From a virus, in IMG/VR virus record IMGVR_UViG_3300036791_000681, positions 1 to 26,617 of that record: DNA of 26,617 nucleotides. One strand, 5' to 3'. Positions 7,914 to 15,452 of this stretch are shown in pieces. A program made the position numbers and the translations under genes. Within the stretch, counting starts at the first letter, position 1. Each line of letters starts with the position of its first letter. Below the pieces are notes generated by a model. The model made no database searches. It saw nothing but the letters and a program-made list of their open reading frames with translations, and was not told the DNA's origin.

Positions 7914-7971
7914 TCATCACTGCGCCCCCGCAATACCCCAAACGGAGACGCAGGACATGAACAAACTTGGG

Positions 7972-10050
7972 TTAGTGACTTGAACCGCTACCAGCGTTCG
8001 ATTTAAGCAGCGTGCCGGCGTTGCCTTGCCCCGCCGCAGTTCCGAACATCAACGCGATTCGGCTGCTCGCTGTCGCCATTTGGTGCGTCACAAATTGCAC
8101 CAGCATTACAGTGATCCCGATGTCGGGTTCGGTCACCATTTGCACAGTGCCATATGACGCGCCTGGCATTACGCTCGTATAATCGCTCGGCGTCCGAGTC
8201 ACAATTATCAGCGCGCTTTTGCTTGCCGCGAATCCGTTCAGGTTCGCGTTATTGGTTGGCAGGTTTGGAGCGTTCACCACCTTGAACCCCTCAACGTTAA
8301 TGGCGTAATTTGCGCCGTCCTGTGTTTGGCCTGTGATCAGTTCCGGTCGTTGGAACGTGGCCAGACTTACAATTGCCGAATCTTTTTCCAGTTGTCCAAA
8401 GAACGTGGAATAAAGCAGCAGCGTCCTGCTACCCGGCAGATTTGGCACTCCTCTCAGTGTCAGGTTTGTTGCCAGATCGATCACGGCGTTTCGGTTAAAT
8501 ACTCCGATCGCGCTGACTTGGTTATTGGTGAAGTTGGCATCCGTAATGTTGCCGTAAAGACCATCCACCAAACTTTTGCCGAGCGCGTAGGATTGCGCTG
8601 GCGCAAATTCCTCGAACAATTTGCGCACAGTCGATGCGAGGATTTGTTCGTTAAACGTGATCTGCACTCCCTTGTGATTATTAAGCACTACAGGCACATC
8701 TCCAGTGGCCGCGGCTGAATCCGCCCAACCAGTCGAAGTGCTGTAGGTTGACACCGTTGGGATCGTGACCGTCCGCGTCATTATGGTCTGGTTGAATGTC
8801 ACCGGTTGATCGCTGAAATCGGTAGTAAACGATGTCAGCTCCGGGAAGATGAATTTCAGCAGTTCCAGTGTTCGCTGCGTTACCAGCGTGCCAGCCAGCG
8901 TCCCAAGACTTGCGTCAGTAACGTCGCCCGCCATGATAGCTGATTTATTGAGGTCACGCACCGGCATCCCGAGAATCCGGCTTTTCTTTGAAAGGTCGAA
9001 CTCTTCAGCGTAAACGGCCGCGAACTCTCTGGCCGCAACCATTTTCTCGCCGTGTTCTCCAAAGGCGGTGGCGCGTTGAAGCGTTCGCATCTTCGCGCAG
9101 ATAGCGGTCGGATCGTCCGACACAATTTGGATTTGGCGGCCAATGATTCGTTCATTTAGCCGGTCGGTTTCTCTCGGTATCGATTTGAGTATTGGCAGGG
9201 CTGAAGGATCAGCGGTAAGCCGTTTAACCCACCATTCCTGCGTTTTAATGTCCTTTGCTTTGATGCGACCTTCGAGAATTGCGTCTTTCACATGTGCTTT
9301 TGCATCATCCTGTGATCGTTGCAGGATAAGTTTTTCTTGTTCTTTGGCTTTGAGTTCAAACTCGTTCGCCCTAACCTCTGCCTGAATTGCCCTGACTTCG
9401 GCGTCTTTATCTTCGCCGGATTCCTGTTTAGCCTTCAGTTCAGCCAGTTGCTTTTCTAACTCCGCTTGATTCGCCCGGAGCGCAGCGATTTCGTTGTCTT
9501 CCATTTGTTGTTGTTCCTTTGTTTGTTGTTTGTCACCTGCGTCTCCGCTGGCGTTTTTCGCCCATAAGGGCAAAATATTATGAAAAGCCGGGTCATTGAT
9601 CAGCGCACCCATGTTGGCTTTAGCACCTTTGCGACATTGAATTTTCGCTGGGTCTCCGTGCTTATCGTCCACATAAAACACGGGCGAGAAGTAACGATAC
9701 TCTTTTCCTTCAACGCTCTGCTTGCCGCGCTGGGTCCATTCGCCTTTGGCGTAAATCCCGTCCGGTTTCCATGAGAATGATTCAATCCAGAACGACGCGG
9801 GACCATCCGCATGATCAAAGTCGAAATACGGTTGGCGACCTTTGCCGGCGAGATGCGCGCGCTGCGCTTCGATCTCCGCCGCGCCATTGGCGTCTACGTT
9901 GATCTTGATAGGTTTCCCAACACCACCGCTAAATGGCGTGATTTCCTGAAGTCCGGCAGGCATGTACATCGCCTCGCCGGTGATGGTCGGCGCAAGCTGA
10001 ACGCGCGACCTGCAAAGTATTGCGCCCTCGAGTTGGGTTTCGTCAGTCAT
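7972..10050 (-). CDS. Capsid maturation protease - scaffold - major capsid protein fusion
   Basis: A 692-residue single polypeptide. Residues 1-165 match Mu gpI-like phage proteases: PYFDFDHAD with candidate catalytic His80, and EYRYFSPVFY with candidate Ser122. Residues about 170-260 are a Q/E/K-rich coiled coil as in scaffolds. From about residue 373 (MAGDVTDASLGTLAGTLVTQ) to the end is an HK97-fold-like major capsid protein, about 320 residues, with PVTFNQTIMTRTVTIPTV and a long beta-rich C-terminus. In Mu, protease (I), scaffold (Z, made from an internal start in I) and capsid (T) are separate products. Here all are in one frame. ATG 10050 overlaps the preceding small gene as ATGA and has GGAG four bases upstream. 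An internal ATG at residue 183 is credible (see separate entry). Confidence 0.88.
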   Translation of the reverse strand: MTDETQLEGAILCRSRVQLAPTITGEAMYMPAGLQEITPFSGGVGKPIKINVDANGAAEIEAQRAHLAGKGRQPYFDFDHADGPASFWIESFSWKPDGIYAKGEWTQRGKQSVEGKEYRYFSPVFYVDDKHGDPAKIQCRKGAKANMGALINDPAFHNILPLWAKNASGDAGDKQQTKEQQQMEDNEIAALRANQAELEKQLAELKAKQESGEDKDAEVRAIQAEVRANEFELKAKEQEKLILQRSQDDAKAHVKDAILEGRIKAKDIKTQEWWVKRLTADPSALPILKSIPRETDRLNERIIGRQIQIVSDDPTAICAKMRTLQRATAFGEHGEKMVAAREFAAVYAEEFDLSKKSRILGMPVRDLNKSAIMAGDVTDASLGTLAGTLVTQRTLELLKFIFPELTSFTTDFSDQPVTFNQTIMTRTVTIPTVSTYSTSTGWADSAAATGDVPVVLNNHKGVQITFNEQILASTVRKLFEEFAPAQSYALGKSLVDGLYGNITDANFTNNQVSAIGVFNRNAVIDLATNLTLRGVPNLPGSRTLLLYSTFFGQLEKDSAIVSLATFQRPELITGQTQDGANYAINVEGFKVVNAPNLPTNNANLNGFAASKSALIIVTRTPSDYTSVMPGASYGTVQMVTEPDIGITVMLVQFVTHQMATASSRIALMFGTAAGQGNAGTLLKSNAGSGSSH
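9502..9520 (-). promoter_or_regulatory. Candidate internal ribosome-binding site and start (Met183) within the protease-capsid gene
   Basis: Leftward reading gives AAAGGA at 9520-9515, a 10-base A/C-rich spacer, then ATG at 9504-9502, in frame with the fusion. Translation from here would give a 510-residue scaffold-capsid product lacking the protease. The CAA-rich sequence resembles the leader before the gene at 6007. In Mu the scaffold gpZ arises from an in-frame internal start inside the protease gene, so a similar arrangement is plausible. Confidence 0.5.
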
Positions 10051-10169
10051 TTCTCTCCGTCCGGCGGTTCGGGTTGCGGCGGTGGTTGCGGCTCAGGCGG
10101 CGGCTGCGGTTGCAAAGGCGGCGGGTTAGTGCCGATCATTCCGGTTTCTGCTGTCATTGTTTCACTCAT
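10047..10169 (-). CDS. 40-residue proline-rich protein
   Basis: A tiny gene between the 49-residue gene and the protease-capsid gene. It starts MSETMTAETGMIGTNPPPLQ, continues with PQPPPEPQPPPQPEPP and ends DGEK. Both ends are ATGA overlaps (10166-10169 and 10047-10050), so it is enclosed in a chain of coupled genes, the main evidence that it is translated. About 16 of 40 residues are proline, so it must be extended and disordered; it could be a linker peptide, a small scaffold aid, or simply a coupling leader for the capsid gene. No family recognised. Confidence 0.6.
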   Translation of the reverse strand: MSETMTAETGMIGTNPPPLQPQPPPEPQPPPQPEPPDGEK

Positions 10170-10315
10170 TTTTTGCCTTTCGGTTGTGATTTGCGCGGGG
10201 CTTGTTTGACGAGCTTCGGTAGTTTGCCGGGATTGTCGAAGTGATGTTTCTCGGCAAACGCTTTGCCGAACTTCTGATAAATGAATGCGCGTTGCGCCTG
10301 GCTTTTAGCTGGCAT
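10166..10315 (-). CDS. Small basic conserved phage protein (MPAKSxAQR type)
   Basis: A 49-residue protein beginning MPAKSQAQRAFIYQKFGKAF, followed by AEKHHFDNPGKLPKL and a lysine-rich tail. The opening MPAKSxAQR-x-F is shared by many tiny phage and bacterial proteins (DUF3008-like openings), often found beside portal or capsid genes. The DNPGKLP segment also looks familiar from such proteins. The start lies inside the last codons of the portal gene (11-base overlap), and the stop overlaps the next ATG as ATGA. Nucleic-acid binding is possible from charge but not shown. Confidence 0.72.
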   Translation of the reverse strand: MPAKSQAQRAFIYQKFGKAFAEKHHFDNPGKLPKLVKQAPRKSQPKGKK

Positions 10316-11879
10316 TTAGTGTCTCCGCTAGTTTGGTTAGTTCCTTGCTGAAAAGTGCCTCGTCCTCGATAGCCAATATCTGCATCAGCTTCGCTTGAGC
10401 TGGCTGTTCGTCGGATTGCTCGGCGGCGGCTTGATCCTCGGTTGACTGAGGATCGGCAGTAGTTGCATCGGGTTTAGTTCCTGCTTTATCACCGCCGCCG
10501 AACGGACTCGCTGTCGATGGCGCTGACAGCAATTCTTCGTCTTCTGCCGGTGCGGGAATGCCATACTTTTTATAGATGAAATTGATCCCAATCGGCAGCC
10601 CGCTCTTTGTTAAGAGCGTGTCGCGCTGCGCCTCCACAAGGCCGCCCTCTTCTTCTTCCAATAATCTGATTCTTGGCGATTCGTCGTCATTCCCGTAGTT
10701 GATCCGTAAAATCGCTTTAACCAGTTGATCATTGATCACGCCAGTCACGAATTTACCGGCAGCGTCGACCCGATCCTCTTTCACGTTGGCTTCGACCCTG
10801 CCGAAAGCTTGGCCGCCGCCCTTTCCTGTCGTCCCATGCGTTCCTGTCATGGTCTGGCCTAAAATCAGACTGCGCGCGTAACGATCCGCGCGATCGAGCA
10901 GTTCGCCCTGCGGCGAATGATCGCTTCCTTCCCGCCCTGGTTCTTTAAGGTCAATCGTGGTCCCCACCGGAAACCGCGCCCACGTGCTGCTGCCCATGTT
11001 TTGCAGCATCGTGTCGATGGCGGCGATGGTTTCCGGCGGAGCGTTCGGATCGTAATATGCGATCCGCCACGGGATGCCGAAGAGTTGCCCGAGGTTCAAT
11101 AGCCAATCGCTTGAGAAATTGGCGGCGCACCACCACCACGCCAGCGGTCGCAACAAAGCGCAGCCCATGAGTGGACCCCATTTCGCTTTGTGTATTCCAA
11201 TCAGAAACCGGTCAGGCGAAAACGGAATCAGATTGTCGGCGACCGGCTGAACGCTTGTGCTATTTGGATACCTGTCCGCACGCAGACCGAGAACGAAATC
11301 TTTATCCCAACCGTAATTGTTTGGATGCACCCATTGCGTTGCCCGCGGCACAGTGCCGAGGCCTTCTACAGGTTTCCAGAAGATTTGAAGAACGGTCTGG
11401 CCGCAAATCCACGCCTCTAAAAGTTCGGAAATCGTTCCGCGCAAATCATTCTCGTCAGTAGCGAAATTAGGATCAAAAGCGTGAAGCGCTTCCCACACGA
11501 ATTTGCTTTTATCGACTGCCGAAGCGCTCGGCTCCTGGTCCTCTTCGTGATGAGGTTCTATGATTACCTGTTTACGCTCGACGCCGTAGCTTAATTCCTG
11601 CACGCATGTTCCCAGCTCCGGCCAAGTGTCGAGCATGAGATTGAAAAGTTCCCATTGTTGCACCGAAAATCCACCGAGCGCGCCCCACAACACGGACTCG
11701 AGATATTGCGGGGTGATCGCGGCTATGCGCGGGAGCGTTCGCCAACCGGTGTAACGCCGAACGCCGCCATTGCTAGCGTAGCCTAGCGGCGTCGCAATCG
11801 TGGAGGACTTCGCGGTCTTGCCGTTTTTGCGCTGCTTGACGGTAGTGGCGCGCCGCTGCGCCTTAACCGCAGCGGCCAC
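10305..11879 (-). CDS. Portal protein, DUF935 / Mu gp29-like
   Basis: A 524-residue protein forming the dodecameric DNA channel at the capsid vertex. The basic N-terminus (about 30 residues) precedes a helical portion. Central motifs include NLIPFSPDRFLIGIHKAKWG, LLRPLAWWWCAANFSSDWL and GIPWRIAYY. Then comes the family-defining DRYARSLILGQTMTGTHGTT with FGRVEANVKEDRVDAA and QLVKAILRINYGNDD. Residues after 430 are A/S/E/Q-rich and probably disordered. The start is GTG at 11879-11877; no earlier start exists before an in-frame stop. A TATAAC hexamer lies 7 bases upstream, so the message may be leaderless. Terminase is separated from it by two rightward genes. Confidence 0.92.
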   Translation of the reverse strand: MAAAVKAQRRATTVKQRKNGKTAKSSTIATPLGYASNGGVRRYTGWRTLPRIAAITPQYLESVLWGALGGFSVQQWELFNLMLDTWPELGTCVQELSYGVERKQVIIEPHHEEDQEPSASAVDKSKFVWEALHAFDPNFATDENDLRGTISELLEAWICGQTVLQIFWKPVEGLGTVPRATQWVHPNNYGWDKDFVLGLRADRYPNSTSVQPVADNLIPFSPDRFLIGIHKAKWGPLMGCALLRPLAWWWCAANFSSDWLLNLGQLFGIPWRIAYYDPNAPPETIAAIDTMLQNMGSSTWARFPVGTTIDLKEPGREGSDHSPQGELLDRADRYARSLILGQTMTGTHGTTGKGGGQAFGRVEANVKEDRVDAAGKFVTGVINDQLVKAILRINYGNDDESPRIRLLEEEEGGLVEAQRDTLLTKSGLPIGINFIYKKYGIPAPAEDEELLSAPSTASPFGGGDKAGTKPDATTADPQSTEDQAAAEQSDEQPAQAKLMQILAIEDEALFSKELTKLAETLNAS

Positions 11880-11886
11880 GCCGGAG

Positions 11887-11892
11887 GTTATA
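11887..11892 (-). promoter_or_regulatory. Candidate -10 box for the leftward head operon
   Basis: Leftward the sequence reads TATAAC, a 5 of 6 match to the sigma70 -10 box, followed by 7 bases and the GTG start of the portal gene. No good -35 is seen at 17 bases; TTGGCG lies 22 bases upstream. Transcription would begin at or next to the start codon, giving a leaderless message. Sequence match is direct; activity is inferred. Confidence 0.4.
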
Positions 11893-11965
11893 CGTGCTCT
11901 TGCTCTCGCTATGTCGCCAAGTTTTGCACACTGATCGTTGCGCGCGCAAGCATGATTTTATTTGG

Positions 11966-11993
11966 TTGACGATTTTCTTACAAATGCTAAAAG
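11966..11993 (+). promoter_or_regulatory. Candidate sigma70 promoter for the 12037 gene
   Basis: TTGACG at 11966-11971 (5 of 6 to TTGACA), a 16-base spacer, and TAAAAG at 11988-11993 (4 of 6 to TATAAT). Predicted transcription start is near 12000, about 37 bases before the ATG at 12037, leaving room for the AAAGGA ribosome site. The remaining bases of the 157-base divergent gap hold nothing else recognisable. Confidence 0.45.
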
Positions 11994-12036
11994 GACGCTG
12001 GCGGTGCATGGTGCCCGCCAAAACGAAAGGATAGTA

Positions 12037-12447
12037 ATGTCAGACGAAAGTCGGACGCTTAAACCACGTCCAGCTGAATTGCCAGCCGTTATCGACGATT
12101 GGCAAAGATACCTGAAAACACAACGCACTATCAACGACCTTGTCGAAGAGGTGCATCGGGAACTGGTAAAGGACGATCAATATCGTTCGTACCTCTACGC
12201 TTGCTGGGATGAGCAAGCTATCGAAGGTTCATTGGGAGCAGATAATATCATGGCTGCCAAAATGATCCGTGATAAAGCAGGGAACGAAAAAGGAGACGAT
12301 CATCCTTTAACGCAAGAAAAACTAGCGACCATATCAAAGTCGCTGGGGATTGTCTTGCGTCGGTATCACGCCTCCCGAAAAGAGCGGCGCGATATGATCG
12401 ACGGCAAAATTGTTCCTAATAACAACGAAACCGCTTCGGCAGAATAA
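12037..12447 (+). CDS. Hypothetical protein in moron-like cassette
   Basis: A 136-residue, mostly helical, charged protein beginning MSDESRTLKPRPAELPAVID. The ATG at 12037 is chosen because AAAGGA lies 7 bases upstream, while the longer version would need a TTG start at 11962 without a ribosome site. It is followed directly by a hairpin at 12457-12493. With its own promoter candidate and opposite orientation to the flanking head and terminase genes, it looks like an independently expressed insertion. No domain or family recognised. Its function could be host-related (for example superinfection exclusion) but nothing in the protein shows that. Confidence 0.75.
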   Translation: MSDESRTLKPRPAELPAVIDDWQRYLKTQRTINDLVEEVHRELVKDDQYRSYLYACWDEQAIEGSLGADNIMAAKMIRDKAGNEKGDDHPLTQEKLATISKSLGIVLRRYHASRKERRDMIDGKIVPNNNETASAE

Positions 12448-12456
12448 ATAAAAATG

Positions 12457-12493
12457 AAAGCCTGTCGGTTGTTCTAAACTTCCGGCAGGCTTT
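12457..12493 (+). terminator. Hairpin between the two moron-like genes
   Basis: AAAGCCTGTCGG at 12457-12468 pairs with CCGGCAGGCTTT at 12482-12493 (12 pairs, one G-U) around a 13-base loop. The following bases are CCTCTT, only a weak T-tract, so it may be an imperfect intrinsic terminator. It ends 6 bases before the ATG at 12500, where no Shine-Dalgarno sequence is present, so it could instead affect translation of the next gene. Confidence 0.6.
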
Positions 12494-12499
12494 CCTCTT

Positions 12500-13582
12500 A
12501 TGGAAAATTCATCATTAGCTAAACTCGACGTCGTTTACAAAGCCATCCAAACGGCAACAACATTTCAAGAAGTTAAAGACACACTCGATATGCTGGCAGC
12601 CGCCAAAGTATATGCGCAACAGCACAAGGTTGGGGAAGAAATCCAGCTTAACGTAGCCGAATATATTTTAAGGGCAGAGCGCAAGCTCGGTCAGATGGTA
12701 AATGCTGCCAAAAAGGCAGGTCAGCTCGGTAGAGGCTATCAGTTTCACAAAAATAGTAATGTTCCCGACGAGAACATTACTAAGGTCACACTCTCGGACG
12801 CTAACATCCCTCGCAAGCTGAGCAGTCAGGCGCAGAAACTTGCCAGCATTTCGGAAAAGGATTTTGAGAAACGCATCACTGAACAAAAAGCAACAGGGAA
12901 AGCGAACAGTCTAACCCGGGGAAAAATCATGCAATCAAACGGACAAAAGATAAAGCCAGTTCCATTTAGGCCACATCCTGAAACAGAAAGGATTATATCT
13001 TTGTATGATGCAGGCAAACCGTTGAAAGAGATTGCACGAACAGTAGAACTCAATTCACGGTCGATTGATAACATCATAGCCAAAGAGAAGGCAAGACGCT
13101 CAGGAATGCAGGCCACTACACATGAGATTCCGTCAGAAATTCTTTCTCTGTCCGGTCGTGAAAAACTAGAAAGAGCAATCAGGCAGGAAAAAGACAAGCT
13201 TGGTCATAGCTTTAGAATTGCGGTCGCCCAGCAAGTCGATATTGAATTGAATTACCGATTAAATGGCATAACCGAACGCTGGCAGAAAGAACAAGATCAA
13301 TCCAGGCGTATCATGCGTGATCGCAGGGGTTTTATGACTAAACAAATCTTTAAACTAATCCTCTCCTGCCTGCATCCTGATTGGGTTACGGATTCCAAGC
13401 AAAAATATCGTTACGAAAACGCTTTTACAGCATTTCTAAAACTTGAAAAGTTTGTCCTGGATGAAAAAGAAAGTCCCACTGAATTTATGCAAATTCCAAA
13501 AACGCGTGAAGAATGGGACGCGATGCGGAAGAAACCGTATAAAATCAAACCAAACGCTACGCAAACAGTCGTCGCGGCATAA
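12500..13582 (+). CDS. Helix-turn-helix-containing protein of a phage/plasmid-associated family
   Basis: A 360-residue protein in three parts. Residues 1-145 match a family often seen near phage and plasmid genes: TFQEVKDTLDMLAAAKVYAQ, VAEYILRAERKLGQMV, then LSDANIPRKLSSQAQKLASI. Residues 165-200 look like a helix-turn-helix (IISLYDAGKPLKEIARTVEL then SRSIDNIIAKEKARR), resembling resolvase-type HTH. The C-terminal part holds GFMTKQIFKLILSCLHPDWV and AFTAFLKLEKFVL, also known from phage proteins of unknown role. It may bind DNA as a regulator. The gene is visibly more A+T-rich than the terminase and head genes and overlaps the end of terminase by 26 bases tail to tail. Function unproven. Confidence 0.8.
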   Translation: MENSSLAKLDVVYKAIQTATTFQEVKDTLDMLAAAKVYAQQHKVGEEIQLNVAEYILRAERKLGQMVNAAKKAGQLGRGYQFHKNSNVPDENITKVTLSDANIPRKLSSQAQKLASISEKDFEKRITEQKATGKANSLTRGKIMQSNGQKIKPVPFRPHPETERIISLYDAGKPLKEIARTVELNSRSIDNIIAKEKARRSGMQATTHEIPSEILSLSGREKLERAIRQEKDKLGHSFRIAVAQQVDIELNYRLNGITERWQKEQDQSRRIMRDRRGFMTKQIFKLILSCLHPDWVTDSKQKYRYENAFTAFLKLEKFVLDEKESPTEFMQIPKTREEWDAMRKKPYKIKPNATQTVVAA

Positions 13583-14840
13583 ATCGCGGCATGTTCGGTT
13601 GCCGTGCCGGTTGAATTTTCACAACATCAGGATCAGTAATCGCGCCGGTTGCCGTGCTTAACAGCGTCATGCCGCCGCTCGCCGCGTCGACCATATCATC
13701 ATGATCGCTTTCCGGGAACGCGCATAGTTCGTCAATAAATTTTTGATTCCAATTGCCGCGCACAATCGCGAACTTGCCCTGCTCGCTCCGAGCCACAAGC
13801 GGCAGCGCCCGCGTTAGTTTATCGCGATGCACCTCAATCGGAATAATCGTGTACGGCAATAAGAGAGGATCGCGCAATAGGGTTTGCACGGCTCCGGCCT
13901 GCGCCCCGACAACTTCAACTCCTTGCCGCACAGCGCGCCCGTCTAATCGCGCGGTGTCAGCGATGCACCGCAACGCATCCGGCCACTCCATGCGCCCGCT
14001 GACAACATCCGCAACGACAATCGTACCGTCGCTTTGCATTCCCATTTTGACGCCAGCTGTAAAATCGCTCGTTGTCTTTTGTGTCCAAGCCAAGTCCCAG
14101 CTCCTAACCCACGGAATCTGCGGCGCGTGTTCAAGGATTGCGATGTGCTGCCGCTGGAATAGCGCGCCGGCGAGCTGCACAAACTCCGCGTCAATCTCCT
14201 GGCGCGCCACGAGCGACGGCAATGTCGCGCGCAACGCCTGAATCTCGTCCGGGCTTATAAACGGATTGGCGCTTGTCGAGAATTGGAATGACGCCCAAGC
14301 TGGATCGCCGCGGGCGCGTAGAAAGAGGCCATTGAAATAGTTGAAGCCGAACGGCGTCGAGATGAACCATGCCTCGCCTTGCCGATCCATTAGCGACGGT
14401 CTTACGCATTGCTCCCACAACGTCTCGAGATCGGTGACGTGCGCGGCCTCGTCGAAGATAACGAAATCTATGCCCTCGCCGCGAAGCGAGTCCGGTTCCT
14501 CTGCCGTCCTAAACTGTAGCCAACCCCCACCTATCGCCGAGAAATCGAACTCGCGCTTTTGCAGGTGAATGTTTACGCCCGGAATTTGGTTCGCGAGGGT
14601 TTTTGCAAATCGCCAAGCAGCTTGGTAAGAATCGGAAGCATAACTCGGTGCAATCCAACGACATTTATTTCCCCTAGACGCCAACCTAAAACAAGCTGAC
14701 ACACCGAGAACACCTTTGCCGAATCGACGACCCGCAGCGACAACCTTGAACCGGCTTTTGTCGTGCGCGATTTCACTCTGAGCCGAGTGAAACGGTGGGA
14801 GGAATCCTTGGACGATTCTCGCTTTTGTTTTCGTCGGCAT
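13557..14840 (-). CDS. terL: Terminase large subunit
   Basis: A 427-residue packaging ATPase-nuclease. Walker A is AGRRFGKG (residues 36-43), Walker B is FVIFDEAA with Asp130-Glu131, and the coupling motif STPFGFNYF begins near residue 161. The RNase H-like nuclease begins at SWDLAW (Asp249) and its last acidic motif is SDHDDMVDA near the C-terminus, typical of TerL. The start lies inside the small-terminase-like gene (68-base overlap), and no internal Met is available before Walker A, so the overlap is real. The C-terminus meets the rightward 360-residue gene. The portal is not adjacent, which is unusual. Confidence 0.95.
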   Translation of the reverse strand: MPTKTKARIVQGFLPPFHSAQSEIAHDKSRFKVVAAGRRFGKGVLGVSACFRLASRGNKCRWIAPSYASDSYQAAWRFAKTLANQIPGVNIHLQKREFDFSAIGGGWLQFRTAEEPDSLRGEGIDFVIFDEAAHVTDLETLWEQCVRPSLMDRQGEAWFISTPFGFNYFNGLFLRARGDPAWASFQFSTSANPFISPDEIQALRATLPSLVARQEIDAEFVQLAGALFQRQHIAILEHAPQIPWVRSWDLAWTQKTTSDFTAGVKMGMQSDGTIVVADVVSGRMEWPDALRCIADTARLDGRAVRQGVEVVGAQAGAVQTLLRDPLLLPYTIIPIEVHRDKLTRALPLVARSEQGKFAIVRGNWNQKFIDELCAFPESDHDDMVDAASGGMTLLSTATGAITDPDVVKIQPARQPNMPRFMPRRLFA

Positions 14841-15177
14841 AGTTAAGGATCAATGTCGTCCGGTTCTCGAGGCCGGTCGTTTCGAGTTTGTCCGGGACTT
14901 TGCCAAAAGCATATTCAAATAGAATTTTGATTAGCGCCGGCTCTCTGGACTTCGCGCATTGACGCAGCAATGCTTCGGCGACAGTGATCTTTTTGCCGTT
15001 AGGAAGTGTCAGGTTTTCTTGCGTTACCTTCTGTGCAAGATCGCGGAAGTCATCAAATGACTTAGGGCGACCAGAGCGATTGATTCGCGGATCGCCTTTG
15101 CGGAAGCGAAAGGGCTTAAGGTTCGCAATCCGTTGCTGCTTTATTGTTGTATCCTGCGACTTGCCGTTGTCAGCCAT
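14773..15177 (-). CDS. Small terminase-like protein (DUF5681-like)
   Basis: A 134-residue protein when begun at MADNGKSQ (15177), which has AAGG about 8 bases upstream; a longer frame exists without a ribosome site. The basic segment LKPFRFRKGDPRINRSGRPK resembles the KPGxxxNPxGRPK DNA-binding opening of DUF5681 proteins. A helical section follows (FDDFRDLAQKVTQENL, VAEALLRQCAKSREPALIKI) with FGKVPDKLE before the end. Such proteins commonly precede TerL and are thought to act as, or replace, the small subunit that recognises phage DNA. Position immediately upstream of terL supports this. The role is inferred. Confidence 0.72.
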   Translation of the reverse strand: MADNGKSQDTTIKQQRIANLKPFRFRKGDPRINRSGRPKSFDDFRDLAQKVTQENLTLPNGKKITVAEALLRQCAKSREPALIKILFEYAFGKVPDKLETTGLENRTTLILNYADENKSENRPRIPPTVSLGSE

Positions 15178-15179
15178 TT

Positions 15180-15452
15180 TCAACCTTCCATGTTCCGAAG
15201 TTCGCTCCGGGTTTTGGCTAATCTGCGCCGTAAACTGGCAATGTAAAATCGATCCTGCTCCGCGAAGCAAAGTCCGATGTGCCAGTTGAGGAGTTCAGTG
15301 AGCATAGCTACTCTTTCGCCTTTGGCTTTGATCTTTTCCTTCGTTGCTCGGTACTTTTCGAACTCAGTGGACTTGATTCTCACAAACTTACTGTTTCTAT
15401 TCGCGCCGCGATGAGAATGCAAGGTGAATTGTAAGCGTTGACTGCGACGCAT
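15180..15452 (-). CDS. Small helical hypothetical protein upstream of the terminase genes
   Basis: Up to 90 residues, basic and helical, with MLTELLNWHIGLCFAEQDRF and RRRLAKTRSELRNMEG near the end. The stop lies two bases before the small-terminase start, so it would be co-transcribed. The ATG at 15452 has no ribosome site and falls inside a palindrome; GTG at residue 24 or ATG at residue 50 are alternatives. No family recognised. It could be a true gene or only leader sequence to the terminase operon. Confidence 0.45.
   Translation of the reverse strand: MRRSQRLQFTLHSHRGANRNSKFVRIKSTEFEKYRATKEKIKAKGERVAMLTELLNWHIGLCFAEQDRFYIASLRRRLAKTRSELRNMEG

Noticed and set aside
7035-8006. Rightward 323-codon ORF opposite the glycosyltransferase
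   Set aside because: It is the shadow of the GT9 gene, is rich in Arg and His, shows no domain pattern, and would be opposite to the co-directional, ATGA-coupled leftward genes.
9811-10209. Rightward Gly/Cys-rich ORF (GCGGGCGSGGGCG-like)
   Set aside because: The glycine-rich stretch is simply the complement of the proline codons of the 40-residue leftward gene; no ribosome site or independent support.
13597-13657. Direct 12-base repeat CGGTTGCCGTGC (13597 and 13646)
   Set aside because: Both copies fall within the coding end of terL and are short; probably chance or codon bias.
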